NCBI RefSeq assembly: GCF_018860915.1 | Contig: NZ_JAHKQD010000009.1 | Coordinates: forward strand, 1-61,276 | Length of the DNA stretch: 61,276 nucleotides | Source of the DNA: Colwellia sp. C2M11 | GTDB taxonomy: Bacteria; Pseudomonadota; Gammaproteobacteria; Enterobacterales; Alteromonadaceae | Reading direction: 5' to 3' | Shown: positions 61,199 to 61,276 of the stretch, one piece after another | Numbering within the stretch: position 1 is the stretch's first letter | How the letters are laid out: each line of letters begins with the position of its first letter | Translations under genes and position numbers: made by a program | The notes under the pieces: model-generated | Seen by the model: the letters and a program-made list of their open reading frames with translations, nothing else | The model's database searches: none | Told to the model about the DNA's origin: nothing

Positions 61199-61276
61199 AA
61201 TTGGTTCACCTAAAATTTAATAAATTTGAATATTAAAAGCCATGTTAACTAACCTATTATCTTCTATAAAGTTAAC

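Overview
The window is AT-rich gammaproteobacterial chromosome spanning the replication origin. Gene order (yrdA-yrdB-aroE, tsaC, yrdD-smg-dprA, def-fmt-rsmB-trkA; trkH-yigZ-pepQ; glyQS; gyrB-recF-dnaN-dnaA; rpmH-rnpA-yidD-yidC-mnmE; mioC-oriC-mnmG-rsmG-parAB; atpIBEFHAGDC), clustered Dam-type GATC sites at oriC and the style of the proteins point to a marine member of the Alteromonadales, most like Colwellia and its relatives. The family assignment is inference from gene content and sequence style, not a database result.

Layout. 1-670: the minus-strand promoter and antitermination leader of an rRNA operon whose 16S gene lies off the left edge. 675-16038: housekeeping genes for shikimate and purine synthesis, tRNA t6A formation, translation initiation (deformylase, Met-tRNA formyltransferase), 16S rRNA methylation and potassium uptake. 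A divergent ompW / truncated-haemoglobin pair shares a perfect FNR-type palindrome. 16089-24962: yigZ, pepQ, slt, tusA, a DUF465 gene, a short signal peptidase I and glyQS. 25146-31376: the dnaA-dnaN-recF-gyrB operon on the minus strand. Its dnaA promoter has a DnaA box in the spacer, and recF carries two perfect parS sites. 31851-36073: rpmH-rnpA-yidD-yidC and mnmE.

36231-41114 is the accessory island: a Tn3-family element with 37-bp perfect terminal inverted repeats (GGGG...TTAAG) and a 5-bp target duplication (TTATT). Its transposition genes have collapsed into one in-frame remnant, the N-terminal part of the TnpA transposase fused to the C-terminal part of a serine resolvase. In their place it carries a quorum-sensing module: an intact luxI-type acyl-homoserine-lactone synthase, a divergent luxR-type receptor broken by a frameshift, and two further genes (an unrecognised 150-residue protein and a secreted FlhE-like protein). 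CTG-N10-CAG lux-box palindromes lie before luxI and before the 150-residue gene, with a weaker one before the FlhE-like gene. This looks like a mobile quorum-sensing circuit with its own small regulon, parked within about 7 kb of oriC. Removing the element and one TTATT restores an uninterrupted 68-codon ORF, which supports the boundaries.

42103-47421: mioC, oriC (DnaA boxes, AT-rich GATC-dense unwinding region), mnmG, rsmG, parA and parB. ParAB, the parS sites in recF and oriC form the complete origin replication and segregation locus. 47985-55040: the nine-gene F1Fo ATP synthase operon, with a repeated U-rich leader before atpE. 55331-61198: late cobalamin assembly and salvage genes (cobC, cobT, cobS, cobU, cobQ, and convergent cobD). 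No tRNA gene, CRISPR array or complete insertion sequence was seen.
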